A stretch of 64,000 nucleotides of DNA, taken from assembly GCA_947460235.1 (NCBI GenBank), contig CANHGK010000013.1, positions 1-64,000 on the forward strand, in the 5' to 3' direction. Under the pieces are notes generated by a model that was given only the letters and a program-made list of their open reading frames with translations, had not been told where the DNA came from and searched no databases. Origin of the DNA: Paenibacillaceae bacterium (GTDB taxonomy: Bacteria; Bacillota; Bacilli; Paenibacillales; CANHGK01). Position 1 is the stretch's first letter; the number at the start of each line of letters is the position of its first letter. Positions 38,673 to 49,536 of this stretch are shown here, piece after piece. The translations under genes and the position numbers were made by a program.

Positions 38673-39788
38673 TTATCGCCCCACAACGCGCTGTCCGACG
38701 TCCAATCCACGCACAATTTCGATCTGAGTAGCTGTTTCTAATCCAATTTCAACATCCACTTCCCGTTTATTGCCTTGTTCATCTTGCACGATCACATAAT
38801 TCCGTCCTGCATGTGTCCGTAATACAGATGGCTCAATCACAACAACGTTAGCATGACGTTGGACGACGACACTCGCACTTAGCGGTGTGTCACGTGTCAC
38901 ATCTTTGGGAAATGGATTAATGGATATAAGCGTATAAATATCCGGAGAATCCGGGAGTGGATTTCCAAACTGATCATATCCAGGATTATACATATTCGAA
39001 TTATTTGGTTTTAATGGCATACGCAAAACTGTACCTGTTTGTTTACCAACGCCATTAATATCAATATCCGCTTTCATCTTTGGTGCAATCTTTTTTAAAT
39101 CATCCGCATCAAATGTCACCGCAACGCATAATTTGGACAAGTCAGATACGACCATAACTGGACTATACGCATTTATTTGATCACCATTTTTTGGTGTCAC
39201 CGAGACGACTGTGCCATCAAATGGTGCCATAATTTTTGCATGAGCGAGTGATTTTTCGAGTTTCCTCAACTCTGTGCGTTTCAGTTCAAAATCAATTTTT
39301 GCTTGTTCAACTTGTGCAGGATCCATTTCGTCTGATTTACGCAACAAATCGATCATTTGCAATTCATCTTTGCGAGTTTCAAGCTTCTTCTGATCGTATT
39401 GATTTTGTGCATCTTCCATATCAAGTTCCGCAAGCACTTGACCTTTTTTGACCAAATCTCCTGAATGAACATTGATCATTTTGATCCGTTTGCCGTCCTC
39501 TGTAAAATACATCGTTTGTTCATTTAATGACATTACTTTTCCGCCACCAGTGACGGATTGTTCTATGGTTGCAGTACCAACTGTGTAAACTGGTTTTTTA
39601 GATAGTTTTGGCGGTTGAATCGTTGGTAACACTTCTTCTTCCGCTTCTTTCGGGAATATTGTACAACCGCTAAGAACAGATACAGTAACCATTAATGCAA
39701 CTAAAGAAATGAATAACCGTTTCCCCTTGCGCAATGGCAACGAATAAAAATCAAGAGATGTTTGTGATAATTCCATCAACCATTTCAT
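38673..39788 (-). CDS. HlyD/MacA-type periplasmic-adaptor-like lipoprotein
   Basis: Lipobox LSGC; HSGDLVKKGQVLAELDMEDA lipoyl-like hairpin; AKIMAPFDGTVVSV. Confidence 0.9.
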   Translation of the reverse strand: MKWLMELSQTSLDFYSLPLRKGKRLFISLVALMVTVSVLSGCTIFPKEAEEEVLPTIQPPKLSKKPVYTVGTATIEQSVTGGGKVMSLNEQTMYFTEDGKRIKMINVHSGDLVKKGQVLAELDMEDAQNQYDQKKLETRKDELQMIDLLRKSDEMDPAQVEQAKIDFELKRTELRKLEKSLAHAKIMAPFDGTVVSVTPKNGDQINAYSPVMVVSDLSKLCVAVTFDADDLKKIAPKMKADIDINGVGKQTGTVLRMPLKPNNSNMYNPGYDQFGNPLPDSPDIYTLISINPFPKDVTRDTPLSASVVVQRHANVVVIEPSVLRTHAGRNYVIVQDEQGNKREVDVEIGLETATQIEIVRGLDVGQRVVGR

Positions 39789-40422
39789 AGATCTGGTCCG
39801 CTCCTTCCATCATCTTCGGGTCATGTGTCGTCATACAGATCGTGATTTGTTCATGTTCCATTACATCGTGAAATACGCGTAATATTTGCTTTGCCATTTG
39901 CGAATCCAATTCAGCAGTCGGTTCATCAGCAAGGATGATTTTGGGTTTATGTGCGAATGCTTTGGCAATGGCAACACGCTGCTGTTCCCCGCCTGAAAGT
40001 TCATACGGACGATGTTTGGAACGCTTACTTAAACCCACCAACTCTAGACAATAACCCACACGAGATTTCCATTCGCGTGATGGCAAACCAGCAAGTCTTA
40101 GTGAAAGTTCCACATTTTCATATGCGGACAAATGCGGTAATAACGCGTACGATTGAAACACAAAACCGAACTTCGATTTTCGCAGTCCGGTACGCGCTCG
40201 ATCATTCAATTGATGAATCATTTGACCGTCGAATTCAACCGTGCCTTTGCTCGGTAAATCAAGTCCGCCCAAAATATTAAGTAATGTCGTTTTTCCGGAC
40301 CCCGAACGTCCGCGAAGTACTGTCAAATTCCCAGTTTGAATATGTATGTCTACGCCCTTAAGAACATCGATCTTTAGACCTACTTGTTCAAATGAACGCA
40401 CGACGCCGGTGCAACGAATCAT
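39751..40422 (-). CDS. ABC transporter ATPase (LolD/MacB type)
   Basis: GRSGSGKTTLLNILGGLD, LSGGEQQRVAIAKAFAHKPKIILADEPTAELD. Confidence 0.94.
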   Translation of the reverse strand: MIRCTGVVRSFEQVGLKIDVLKGVDIHIQTGNLTVLRGRSGSGKTTLLNILGGLDLPSKGTVEFDGQMIHQLNDRARTGLRKSKFGFVFQSYALLPHLSAYENVELSLRLAGLPSREWKSRVGYCLELVGLSKRSKHRPYELSGGEQQRVAIAKAFAHKPKIILADEPTAELDSQMAKQILRVFHDVMEHEQITICMTTHDPKMMEGADQIYEMVDGIITNIS

Positions 40423-40507
40423 CCGATCGCCTCAGTTCCTCAAGTTCATATTTCATATCAAATAAGACGATTTCACTTCACAAAAAGTTGCATTCAATTA
40501 AATAAAA

Positions 40508-40543
40508 ATAGAAAACTGCCGACATGCACGCGCCGACAGTTCT
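40508..40543 (-). terminator. Rho-independent terminator of the pyr operon
   Basis: Minus strand AACTGTCGGC-loop-GTCGGCAGTTTTC with GU pairs, T-rich downstream. Confidence 0.65.
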
Positions 40544-40580
40544 TTATTTTTAAAATTGCTTTGATTGATTAGAAAAATTA

Positions 40581-41216
40581 TTAATTACCGAATGATTTAC
40601 GGTCAAGACGCCATGCTTCCAACTTCTCAATTGCATCTTTTTCAATATATCCCATGTGTAATGCTTCTTCAATAAGCGCTCGGTAATTTGACAGTGTAAA
40701 AAGTGGGATGCCTGCATCCGCAAATGCTTGGTGTGCATCATCAAACTCATACGTAAAAATTGCTACGATTCCCAGCACGATACCGCCAGCTTCACGCACT
40801 GCATTCGCGGCTTTAATTGAGCTTCCACCGGTAGAAATCAAATCTTCAATGACAACAACGCGGTCACCCTGGTTCATTAATCCTTCGATCTGATTTTGTT
40901 TGCCATGACCCTTCGCTTTATCGCGAATATAAATCATCGGCGATTCCAATTTTTGCGCGACCCATGCCGCGTGCGGAATACCGGCAGTTGCCGTACCCGC
41001 AACCGCATCAACATTTGGGAAGTGTGTTTTAATCACTTCGGAAAAACCTTCTGCAATTGCATCGCGAATTTTTGGGAACGACATCGTTAAACGATTGTCG
41101 CAATAGATCGGTGATTTAATGCCTGATGTCCACGTGAATGGTTCATCTGGACGCAGTGAAACTGCGCGAATTTGCAATAAATAACGTGCAATCTGCTGTG
41201 CCAATGCTGCGCTCAT
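40581..41216 (-). CDS. pyrE: Orotate phosphoribosyltransferase
   Basis: FTWTSGIKSPIYCDNR; VVVIEDLISTGGSSIKA PRPP motif. Confidence 0.95.
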   Translation of the reverse strand: MSAALAQQIARYLLQIRAVSLRPDEPFTWTSGIKSPIYCDNRLTMSFPKIRDAIAEGFSEVIKTHFPNVDAVAGTATAGIPHAAWVAQKLESPMIYIRDKAKGHGKQNQIEGLMNQGDRVVVIEDLISTGGSSIKAANAVREAGGIVLGIVAIFTYEFDDAHQAFADAGIPLFTLSNYRALIEEALHMGYIEKDAIEKLEAWRLDRKSFGN

Positions 41217-41926
41217 GCTTCTGACATCTCCTTTATGATCGACAATACCGCTTCGCGCGGATTGCTTGCTTTCGTGATTGGACGTCCTATCACCAAAAAG
41301 TCTACACCTTGACGAACAGCGTCCGCAGGAGTCATCACCCGCTGCTGATCTCCAATATCGCTACCAGAAGGACGAATCCCTGGCGTAATGGTTAAAAATG
41401 AATCGCCGCATATCGCTTTGATCAATTGTACTTCTTGCGCAGAAGCGACAACCCCATCAAGCCCTGCTTCTTTAGCTAGTTTGGCATAGTGAATGACCGT
41501 ATCAGATACTTCCCCTGGAATGCCGATTTCATCGTTCATACAGGCTTGATTCGTACTGGTCAATTGGGTTACTGCGATTAACAAAGGTTTTATCCCAATC
41601 CCATCCCAGCCTTCTTCTAGTCCCGCCTTCGCCGCCTTCATCATCTCGACACCGCCAGCTGCATGAACATTAAAGACAAATACGCCTAATTTTGCAATCA
41701 CCCGAGCAGCTGATCGTACCGTGTTCGGAATATCATGCAATTTTACATCTAGGAATATATGATGGCCCGCTTCTTGTAATTGTTTGATAAACTTAGGTCC
41801 TTCGGAGTAAAACAATTCCATTCCGACTTTTATCGTCAATGGAATTCCAGAAAACTGCGCCAACAGCGGTTTAGCCGAAGGCGCATCCGGAACATCCAGT
41901 GCAATCATAATCCGTTTGGAATCCAT
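41213..41926 (-). CDS. pyrF: Orotidine-5'-phosphate decarboxylase
   Basis: IMIALDVPD, FLDVKLHDIPNTVRSA, TPGIRPSGSDIGDQQRVMTP. Confidence 0.95.
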   Translation of the reverse strand: MDSKRIMIALDVPDAPSAKPLLAQFSGIPLTIKVGMELFYSEGPKFIKQLQEAGHHIFLDVKLHDIPNTVRSAARVIAKLGVFVFNVHAAGGVEMMKAAKAGLEEGWDGIGIKPLLIAVTQLTSTNQACMNDEIGIPGEVSDTVIHYAKLAKEAGLDGVVASAQEVQLIKAICGDSFLTITPGIRPSGSDIGDQQRVMTPADAVRQGVDFLVIGRPITKASNPREAVLSIIKEMSEA

Positions 41927-41927
41927 A

Positions 41928-44900
41928 TTAACTCATCACCGGCATCGATTTTACGTGGAAATTCATTTGTTCCAATACGAGTAATAATGCTTTTACCGTA
42001 TCGAGTGACGTCATACAAATGATTCCGTGTTCTACGGATTCGCGGCGAATTCGGAAACCATCACGTTCTGGCGTTTTGCCTTTCGTGAGTGTGTTAACCA
42101 CAAATTTTGCTTCACCGCTGCGAATCAAATCAAGGATGTTTGGAGAACCGTCCGTAATTTTGTTCACGCGTTTCACATAAATGTCTGCTTTTTCGAATGC
42201 ATCTGCAGTTCCGCCAGTTGCAATAATTTTGTATCCAAGCTCTGAGAATCCGCGCATGATTTCAACGGCTTCATCTTTATCTTTATCCGCAACGGTAACA
42301 ACGATCGAACCTGATGGTGGAATTTTCATCCCAGAACCAATTAATCCTTTGTAGAGCGCTTTGGCAAAACTGCTATCGCGGCCCATTACTTCACCAGTTG
42401 ATTTCATTTCTGGTCCAAGGTATGTGTCAACGCGGCGCAATTTTGCAAACGAGAACACAGGAACTTTAACCGAAATTTGTTTGTCTTCAGGCCATAATCC
42501 TTCTGAATAGCCAAGGCTTGTAAGCGTTTGACCCATAATTAACTTCGTTGCCACGTTTGCCATCGGTACGCCTGTTACTTTGGAAAGGAATGGAACCGTC
42601 CGCGAAGAGCGCGGATTGACTTCAATAACGTATACAACATCTTGGGAAATGACGAATTGAATATTTACCAAACCGATCGTTTTCAATTCTTTTGCAATTT
42701 TTATCGTGATCTCAACGATTTGATCTTGAATTTCTTTGGCGATGGTTTGCGGCGGATATACGGCAATCGAGTCACCGGAGTGAACTCCTGCTCGCTCAAT
42801 ATGTTCCATAATACCTGGAATTAATACCGTTTCTCCATCACAAATGGCGTCAACTTCTAATTCTTTACCGACCATATAACGGTCAACAAGCACCGGATGT
42901 TCTGGATTAATTTTGACGGCTTGTTCCATATAACTTAACAATTCTTTGTCGGAATATACGATTTCCATTGCACGACCACCAAGCACATAAGACGGACGGA
43001 CGAGCACTGGATATCCGAGTGCGTCGGCTGCTTTTACCGCATCTTCAACGGTAAACACGTTATGACCTTCTGGTTGTGCGATGTCAAGGCGCTTCAAAAG
43101 CGCTTCGAATTTCTTGCGATCTTCTGCGGTATCGATACTTTCCAAGCTAGAACCGAGAATTTTTACACCGGCTTTTTGCAATGGTGCCGCAAGATTAATT
43201 GCCGTTTGACCACCAAATTGAACAATTACCCCAATTGGATTTTCTTGTTCGATCACATTCATGACATCTTCAAAGAACAACGGTTCAAAGTACAAACGGT
43301 CAGATGTGTTAAAGTCCGTCGAAACGGTTTCTGGATTGTTGTTGATGATGACAGCCTCGTAGCCTGCATCTTGAATTGCCCAAACCGCGTGAACCGTCGA
43401 ATAGTCAAACTCGATTCCTTGACCGATCCGAATCGGACCAGAACCAAGCACGAGCACTTTTTCCTTCGAAGATTCCGTCACTTCATTTTCTTGCTCGTAT
43501 GTTGAATAGTAGTAAGGTGTAGATGCTTCGAACTCCGCGGAACATGTATCAACCATTTTGTAAACTGGAACGATGTCGTTTGCTTTTCGATGTGAACGAA
43601 TATCATGTTCATTCGTGAATGTTGTCAAATTCGCCAAACGACGCAATTCAGCAATTGAACGGTCACTAAAGCCCATGCGTTTCGCTTTATATAAGATTTC
43701 AAGGGTGAACTCAGATTCTTGAATTGTTTTCTCAAACGCAACCATACCCTCAAATTTGTGCAAGAACCACCAATCGATTTTGGTGAGGTCTTGTAATTTT
43801 TGAACGGAATAACCGCGGCGAAGTGCGTCTGCGAGCAAGAACATGCGCTCGTCATCCGCTTTTGCAAGACGCGATTCTAATGTCGCTTCGTCTAAGTATT
43901 CCGGATCTTTTAATTCCAAGCGATGTGTTCCGATTTCGAGTGAGCGAATCGCTTTGTGCATGGACTCTTCGAATGTACGGCCAATCGCCATCACTTCACC
44001 GGTTGCTTTCATTTGCGTACCGAGTTTACGGTTTGCACTCACAAATTTATCAAACGGCCAGCGCGGAATTTTCGTAACGATATAGTCGAGTGTAGGCTCG
44101 AAACATGCATAAGTTTGACCAGTAACCGGATTTTGAATTTCATCAAGGGTATAACCGATTGCGATTTTTGCCGCCATCTTTGCAATTGGATATCCAGTTG
44201 CTTTGGATGCAAGCGCGGAAGAACGACTCACACGCGGATTTACTTCAATAACATAGTATTGGAATGAATGCGGATCAAGGGCATATTGTACGTTACATCC
44301 GCCTTCAATTTTCAGTGCACGAATGATTTTGATTGACGCGCTGCGAAGCATTTGATATTCACGATCAGACAACGTTTGGCTTGGTGCCACAACGATCGAG
44401 TCGCCTGTATGAACGCCAACTGGATCAATGTTTTCCATATTACAAATCGTTACGCAGTTATCATTCGCATCGCGCATAACTTCGTATTCGATTTCTTTCA
44501 TCCCTGCGATTGATTTCTCAATCAAGCATTGCGTGATTGGACTGTGGAGCAACCCGGAAGCTACGATTTCGCGCGCTTCTTCTTCATTATTACAAATCCC
44601 GCCGCCTGTTCCGCCAAGCGTGTACGCCGGACGAACGATAATTGGGTAACCAATTTCATTAGCAAAATCAAGCGATTCTTCAATCGTTGTGACAATCACA
44701 CTTGGGGGAACCGGTTGTTCCAATTCGCGCATCAAATTACGGAACAAATCACGGTCCTCGGCTTGTTTAATTGCACTAAGTTGTGTACCGAGTAATTTTA
44801 CATTTTCAGCTTCCAAAACGCCTGCGTCCGCAAGCGATACTGCCATATTCAATCCGGTTTGACCGCCAAGAGTCGGAAGCAATCCATCTGGACGTTCTTG

Positions 44901-45137
44901 ACGAATAATTTGACTTACGAACTCAAGTGTAATTGGCTCGATATACACTTTATCCGCCATATTCGTGTCTGTCATGATCGTTGCAGGATTGCTATTAATC
45001 AAAACGACTTCGTATCCTTCTTCTTTGAGTGCCTGGCAAGCTTGTGTACCGGCATAGTCAAACTCAGCCGCCTGTCCAATGACGATCGGACCGGATCCAA
45101 TCACCAGGATTTTTTTTAGGTCATTATTTTTTGGCAT
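41928..45137 (-). CDS. pyrAB: Carbamoyl-phosphate synthase large subunit
   Basis: 1069 aa, two ATP-grasp halves with duplicated [13 protein letters not shown] motifs, MGS domain. Confidence 0.97.
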   Translation of the reverse strand: MPKNNDLKKILVIGSGPIVIGQAAEFDYAGTQACQALKEEGYEVVLINSNPATIMTDTNMADKVYIEPITLEFVSQIIRQERPDGLLPTLGGQTGLNMAVSLADAGVLEAENVKLLGTQLSAIKQAEDRDLFRNLMRELEQPVPPSVIVTTIEESLDFANEIGYPIIVRPAYTLGGTGGGICNNEEEAREIVASGLLHSPITQCLIEKSIAGMKEIEYEVMRDANDNCVTICNMENIDPVGVHTGDSIVVAPSQTLSDREYQMLRSASIKIIRALKIEGGCNVQYALDPHSFQYYVIEVNPRVSRSSALASKATGYPIAKMAAKIAIGYTLDEIQNPVTGQTYACFEPTLDYIVTKIPRWPFDKFVSANRKLGTQMKATGEVMAIGRTFEESMHKAIRSLEIGTHRLELKDPEYLDEATLESRLAKADDERMFLLADALRRGYSVQKLQDLTKIDWWFLHKFEGMVAFEKTIQESEFTLEILYKAKRMGFSDRSIAELRRLANLTTFTNEHDIRSHRKANDIVPVYKMVDTCSAEFEASTPYYYSTYEQENEVTESSKEKVLVLGSGPIRIGQGIEFDYSTVHAVWAIQDAGYEAVIINNNPETVSTDFNTSDRLYFEPLFFEDVMNVIEQENPIGVIVQFGGQTAINLAAPLQKAGVKILGSSLESIDTAEDRKKFEALLKRLDIAQPEGHNVFTVEDAVKAADALGYPVLVRPSYVLGGRAMEIVYSDKELLSYMEQAVKINPEHPVLVDRYMVGKELEVDAICDGETVLIPGIMEHIERAGVHSGDSIAVYPPQTIAKEIQDQIVEITIKIAKELKTIGLVNIQFVISQDVVYVIEVNPRSSRTVPFLSKVTGVPMANVATKLIMGQTLTSLGYSEGLWPEDKQISVKVPVFSFAKLRRVDTYLGPEMKSTGEVMGRDSSFAKALYKGLIGSGMKIPPSGSIVVTVADKDKDEAVEIMRGFSELGYKIIATGGTADAFEKADIYVKRVNKITDGSPNILDLIRSGEAKFVVNTLTKGKTPERDGFRIRRESVEHGIICMTSLDTVKALLLVLEQMNFHVKSMPVMS

Positions 45138-46278
45138 ACTCGAGTTCTCCTTTGCTTACGTTCAGTTCCGCAAACACAGCTTGACGCGGCGGTTTCGGAT
45201 TTGATGTTTTGAATTCATGAATCATCGTGATGAAGTCATCAAACAAGTAACCAGAATCCCAAGGACCAGGGGATGCTTCTGGATGATATTGGACTGAAAA
45301 TGCTGGCAATGTGTTATGGCGAACGCCTTCAATTGTGCCGTCATTGTTATTGATATGAGTTACGATTAATGGTGTATCTTTGACTGAATCAGACAAAATC
45401 GTGTATCCATGATTTTGAGACGTGATGTGGCAACGACCATTCGTCAAATCTTTCACTGGATGGTTTCCGCCGCGGTGTCCAAATTTCAACTTCGTTGAAT
45501 CCGCTCCGCATGCAAGGCTGAGCAGTTGATGTCCGAGGCAAATCCCGAACAATGGAATCTCACCCAGAATATCTTTGATCATTTGAATGGCAACCGGAAC
45601 ATTTTTTGGGTCCCCAGGGCCATTGGACAATAAAATTCCATCAGGGTGCAAGCGGCGAATTTGATCTGCCGTCGTATCGTGAGGTACAACTACCACATCA
45701 CAACCTCTTTTATTCAACTCGCGTAAAATTCCGCCCTTCGCGCCGAAGTCAACAACGACAACACGTTCTTTCGTCCCTGGATTATGGAACATTGAACGGG
45801 TACTAACACGTTGCACTTGATCTTCAAGCAAATTGCTCACTGCCATTTGGGCTTTTAATGATTCAAGAGGACGATCAGATGTGCTGATGATCCCTTTGAG
45901 CGTTCCAAACGTACGGATTTTACGAGTAAGCATCCGTGTATCAATGCCCGAGATACCAGGTATATCATATTCTTTCAATAATTGATCTAACGTATATTGA
46001 CCGCGCCAGTTACTTGGTAACACTTCTTGTTCGCGTACAACAAAGCCGTGAATGTAAGGACGAACCGATTCAAAATCATCGCGTGTAATCCCGTAGTTTC
46101 CGATTAAAGGATACGTCATCGTAACAATTTGTCCGCAATACGATGGATCGGATAAAACTTCTTGGTAACCGGTCATTCCTGTGTTGAACACAACTTCCCC
46201 AACCATGTCTGTTGTTGCTCCGAATGCTTGTCCAACAAATACCGTACCGTCTTCCAGGATTAATCTTGCTTGTTTCAT
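45124..46278 (-). CDS. pyrAA: Carbamoyl-phosphate synthase small subunit
   Basis: [16 protein letters not shown] class I amidotransferase; [20 protein letters not shown]. Confidence 0.96.
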   Translation of the reverse strand: MKQARLILEDGTVFVGQAFGATTDMVGEVVFNTGMTGYQEVLSDPSYCGQIVTMTYPLIGNYGITRDDFESVRPYIHGFVVREQEVLPSNWRGQYTLDQLLKEYDIPGISGIDTRMLTRKIRTFGTLKGIISTSDRPLESLKAQMAVSNLLEDQVQRVSTRSMFHNPGTKERVVVVDFGAKGGILRELNKRGCDVVVVPHDTTADQIRRLHPDGILLSNGPGDPKNVPVAIQMIKDILGEIPLFGICLGHQLLSLACGADSTKLKFGHRGGNHPVKDLTNGRCHITSQNHGYTILSDSVKDTPLIVTHINNNDGTIEGVRHNTLPAFSVQYHPEASPGPWDSGYLFDDFITMIHEFKTSNPKPPRQAVFAELNVSKGELEYAKK

Positions 46279-46292
46279 CTGATGATCCTCCC

Positions 46293-47639
46293 TCATTCCG
46301 CAATCGCCGCTTCCGGCGTTGCACTGCTTTCAGTGTATACTACATGACCTGCAACCATTGTAAATAGTGGCCAACCGAACAACTTCCAACCGCCAAACGG
46401 CGTATTTTTACTTTTTGACGCAAAAGTTGATGGATCTACGGTTCGTTCGAATTCTAAGTCAATCAACGTCAAATCTGCTGGCGCACCAACTGCAATCCGT
46501 CCACCTGGCAAACCGAACAGTGCTGCTGGTTTTTCCGTCATCGCCTTCAGTAAAAAGTCGAGTGTGACGCGACCTGTTTTCACAAAGTGTGTATATAGTA
46601 ATGGAAATGCTGTTTCTAACCCAACAATTCCAAATGGTGCCAGGGTAAGCCCACGTGCCTTTTCTTCAGCGGCATGAGGCGCATGATCCGTAACGATCAC
46701 ATCGATTGTACCATCGAGCCATGCTTCGACAACCGCGTCGCGATCTTTCGGAGTCCGAAGTGGCGGATTCATTTTCCAGTTTGCATCGTCAATACCCGGA
46801 ATATCTTCGTCGCAAAGTAATAAGTGATGCGGACAAACTTCCGTACTTACGCGAATGCCTCGTGTTTTTGCCTCACGAATCAAATGCACTGATTGACGAG
46901 TGCTAATGTGGCAAACATGATAATGTGCGCCTGTTTTCTCGGACAATTGGATATCACGACCAACATGTATGGATTCCGATTCATTCGTGATTCCGACCAA
47001 ACCGTGTTTACGGGCAAATTCACCTTCCGAAACCGCAGCTCCATGTGCGACGAGCGATTCGTCCTCACAATGTGCAACTACCGGCAACCCATGTTCGACA
47101 GCCGTCTCCATCGCTTTAAGCATCATGCCGGCGGACTGAACGCCAACGCCGTCATCTGTATATGCGATAATCCCAGCTTTTTGAAGTGCAGCAAAATCTG
47201 TTAATTCCTTGCCCAATTGATTCTTCGTAATGCAGCCATATGGAATGACATTCGCAACGCCTTCTGTTTTCGCTTTTTCATAAATGAATTGCACCGTCTC
47301 CGGCGTATCGATCACCGGACGCGTGTTAGGCATGCAAGCAATGGTTGTATATCCACCTTTAACTGCCGCACGTGTTCCCGTTGCAATCGTTTCTTTATGT
47401 TCAAATCCCGGTTCACGCAAATGTACATGCAAATCGATAAATCCAGCGCTGAGCAAAAGCCCTTCCGCGTCAACGATATGCCACCCTTCTAAAGCAGCAA
47501 CTTGCTCGTCCGCTTCATTCGTTGTTGGCAAACTGATTTTGGCAATGACGCCATTCTCTACCCACACATCTTGTTTCGTTTGTTCACCCGATCGGGTATC
47601 AACGACCCATGCATTGCGAATCCATGTTTTTGTATTCAA
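46293..47639 (-). CDS. pyrC: Dihydroorotase
   Basis: GFIDLHVHLREPGFEHKETIATGTRAAVKGGYTT; VTDHAPHAAEEK. Confidence 0.96.
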   Translation of the reverse strand: MNTKTWIRNAWVVDTRSGEQTKQDVWVENGVIAKISLPTTNEADEQVAALEGWHIVDAEGLLLSAGFIDLHVHLREPGFEHKETIATGTRAAVKGGYTTIACMPNTRPVIDTPETVQFIYEKAKTEGVANVIPYGCITKNQLGKELTDFAALQKAGIIAYTDDGVGVQSAGMMLKAMETAVEHGLPVVAHCEDESLVAHGAAVSEGEFARKHGLVGITNESESIHVGRDIQLSEKTGAHYHVCHISTRQSVHLIREAKTRGIRVSTEVCPHHLLLCDEDIPGIDDANWKMNPPLRTPKDRDAVVEAWLDGTIDVIVTDHAPHAAEEKARGLTLAPFGIVGLETAFPLLYTHFVKTGRVTLDFLLKAMTEKPAALFGLPGGRIAVGAPADLTLIDLEFERTVDPSTFASKSKNTPFGGWKLFGWPLFTMVAGHVVYTESSATPEAAIAE

Positions 47640-47703
47640 AGCGAAAGCCTCCTTAAAATTAATGCCATCGTTCCAATTCGTAATTCCTTTGGCATGAAAG
47701 AAA

Positions 47704-48609
47704 TTACTTCTTCATTACCCATTCAAGTACGGCCATACGTACCGGTACGCCATTTGCCATTTGCGGAAACACGCGTGATTGCGGTGCATCGATTACTTCA
47801 TCATCCATTTCAACATTTCGGTTAATCGGAGCCGGATGCATACAAATAGCATGTGATTGCATTACACTTAATCGCTCTGCCGTTAACCCATAAGCTGCGC
47901 GGTATGCACTTGTATCGCTAAACATCGCGTTCGTTTGATCATGCCGTTCGAGTTGAACACGTAGCATCATCACGACATCGGACTGTAATGCTTGGTCCAT
48001 CGAAATATAATCTGCAAAATCGGCCAATTCCGGTGCACGCATTTCAAAAGGCGCACAAAAGCGGACATTTGCACCTAGTTCACGTAATGCCCATAAGTTC
48101 GAACGAGCAACGCGGCTATGTTTAATATCTCCGATTATGGTTACATTCAAATCTTTGATTTCGCCAAACTGTTTCTTCATTGTATATAAATCGAGTAATC
48201 CTTGTGTTGGATGCTCGTTACATCCATCTCCTGCATTCACAAGCGGTACGCGAACTTTATTCATGAGTGCTTGCAATACACCTTCTTGCTTCAAACGAAT
48301 AACCCCAGCATGTACGCCCATCGCTTCCAGCGTTCGAACCGTATCTTCAATCGATTCGCCCTTTTGGACACTAGATACGCCCGCGGAAAAATTCATCACT
48401 TCCGCACCAAGACGTTTCTCCGCCACTTCAAACGAGAAGCGCGTTCGCGTACTGTTCTCAAAGAACATGTTCACGACAAAACGATCGTTTAGCACGCGAT
48501 GTACTTGATCCCCTTCGTTCTCCCAATGTGCTGCCCGCGCCAACCATTCATGTAATTGAGTTGCTGATATGCCGCGAAGTCCAAGCAAATGTCTAGGTGT
48601 CTGACTCAT
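47704..48609 (-). CDS. pyrB: Aspartate carbamoyltransferase catalytic subunit
   Basis: FFENSTRTRFSFEVAEKRLGAEVMNF; NAGDGCNEHPTQGLLDLYT. Confidence 0.96.
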   Translation of the reverse strand: MSQTPRHLLGLRGISATQLHEWLARAAHWENEGDQVHRVLNDRFVVNMFFENSTRTRFSFEVAEKRLGAEVMNFSAGVSSVQKGESIEDTVRTLEAMGVHAGVIRLKQEGVLQALMNKVRVPLVNAGDGCNEHPTQGLLDLYTMKKQFGEIKDLNVTIIGDIKHSRVARSNLWALRELGANVRFCAPFEMRAPELADFADYISMDQALQSDVVMMLRVQLERHDQTNAMFSDTSAYRAAYGLTAERLSVMQSHAICMHPAPINRNVEMDDEVIDAPQSRVFPQMANGVPVRMAVLEWVMKK

Positions 48610-49157
48610 TCGTTTGAATTCCCCCTCTGATAAATCACCACTTGATCAATTCCATCTCGCTCATCCAGGCGTACGATAATCGATTCTGTTCGTGATGTTG
48701 GTACATTCTTTCCAACAAAATCTGGCCGAATTGGTAACTCACGATGCCCGCGGTCAATTAATACCGCAAGTTGTATACACTGTGCTCGTCCAAGATCCAT
48801 CAATGCATCCATCGCTGCACGAACCGTGCGCCCTGTATATAAAACATCATCAAATAACACAACCACTTTCCCATCAATTCGCTGAGAATCAGACAACATC
48901 AGATCCGGTCGTTGTACCACGTGTAAGCGATCATCACGGTATGCCGTAACATCCAAATCAAACACTGGAACTTGCACCGATTCGAGTTCCTGAATCCGCT
49001 TGGCAACACGTTCCGCCAAAAACGCGCCGCGAGTGCGAATCCCTACCAATACCAAATCGTGAACCCCTTTATTCTTTTCCAAAATCTCAAATGCAATTCG
49101 GGTTAACGATCGCCTAATTGTCGCATCATCTAGCAAAATCCGCTCACTAGCGGGCAT
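48606..49157 (-). CDS. pyrR: PyrR bifunctional RNA-binding attenuator/uracil phosphoribosyltransferase
   Basis: VVLFDDVLYTGRTVRAAMDALMDLGRAQCIQLAVLIDRGHRELPIRPDFVGKNVPTSR. Confidence 0.96.
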   Translation of the reverse strand: MPASERILLDDATIRRSLTRIAFEILEKNKGVHDLVLVGIRTRGAFLAERVAKRIQELESVQVPVFDLDVTAYRDDRLHVVQRPDLMLSDSQRIDGKVVVLFDDVLYTGRTVRAAMDALMDLGRAQCIQLAVLIDRGHRELPIRPDFVGKNVPTSRTESIIVRLDERDGIDQVVIYQRGNSNE

Positions 49158-49158
49158 A

Positions 49159-49193
49159 AAAAAACCTCCTTGTCCATGCTGACAAGGAGGTTG
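49159..49193 (-). terminator. pyr attenuator terminator hairpin overlapping the pyrR Shine-Dalgarno
   Basis: Minus strand AACCTCCTTGTCAGCATGGACAAGGAGGTTTTTTTATG: 12-bp stem, T7, then the pyrR ATG. Confidence 0.88.
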
Positions 49194-49292
49194 GTTGTCG
49201 GTTTCGGGGAAGCGATGCGCGTGTTGTGCAAACGAATTCACACAAACCTAGCAAAGAAAAGTTCATTGTCGCTTCGACGTTACATTACCATT

Positions 49293-49318
49293 CCTTATCA
49301 GTCTCTCGGGACTAAATT
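49293..49318 (-). promoter_or_regulatory. PyrR-binding loop (anti-antiterminator)
   Basis: Minus strand TTTAGTCCCGAGAGACTGATAAGG matches the PyrR-binding consensus (AGUCCNGNGAGRCU). Confidence 0.85.
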
Positions 49319-49536
49319 AAAGGCGGGTTTCCGATTTTATTTGTTGAAATTATCCCATGCCGAAGCACGTAAAGTCAAGGGCAAAGCGGTGAAACATTTA
49401 TGTAAACCATCCGTAATTCAATCGATATGATCGAGATTGAATTCGTTATCCTTTCCATTGACAACAGGTATTTTATGGTGCATCTCGAATTTAAGTTAAA
49501 TGACTCAAATTGTCATTTTTCCAAGGAGGGCTCTAT

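Noticed and set aside
42027-45119. Many plus-strand ORFs (60-147 aa) antisense to carB and other pyr genes
   Set aside because: They lie wholly opposite strongly supported conserved genes, have no plausible RBS or family motifs, and are typical shadow ORFs
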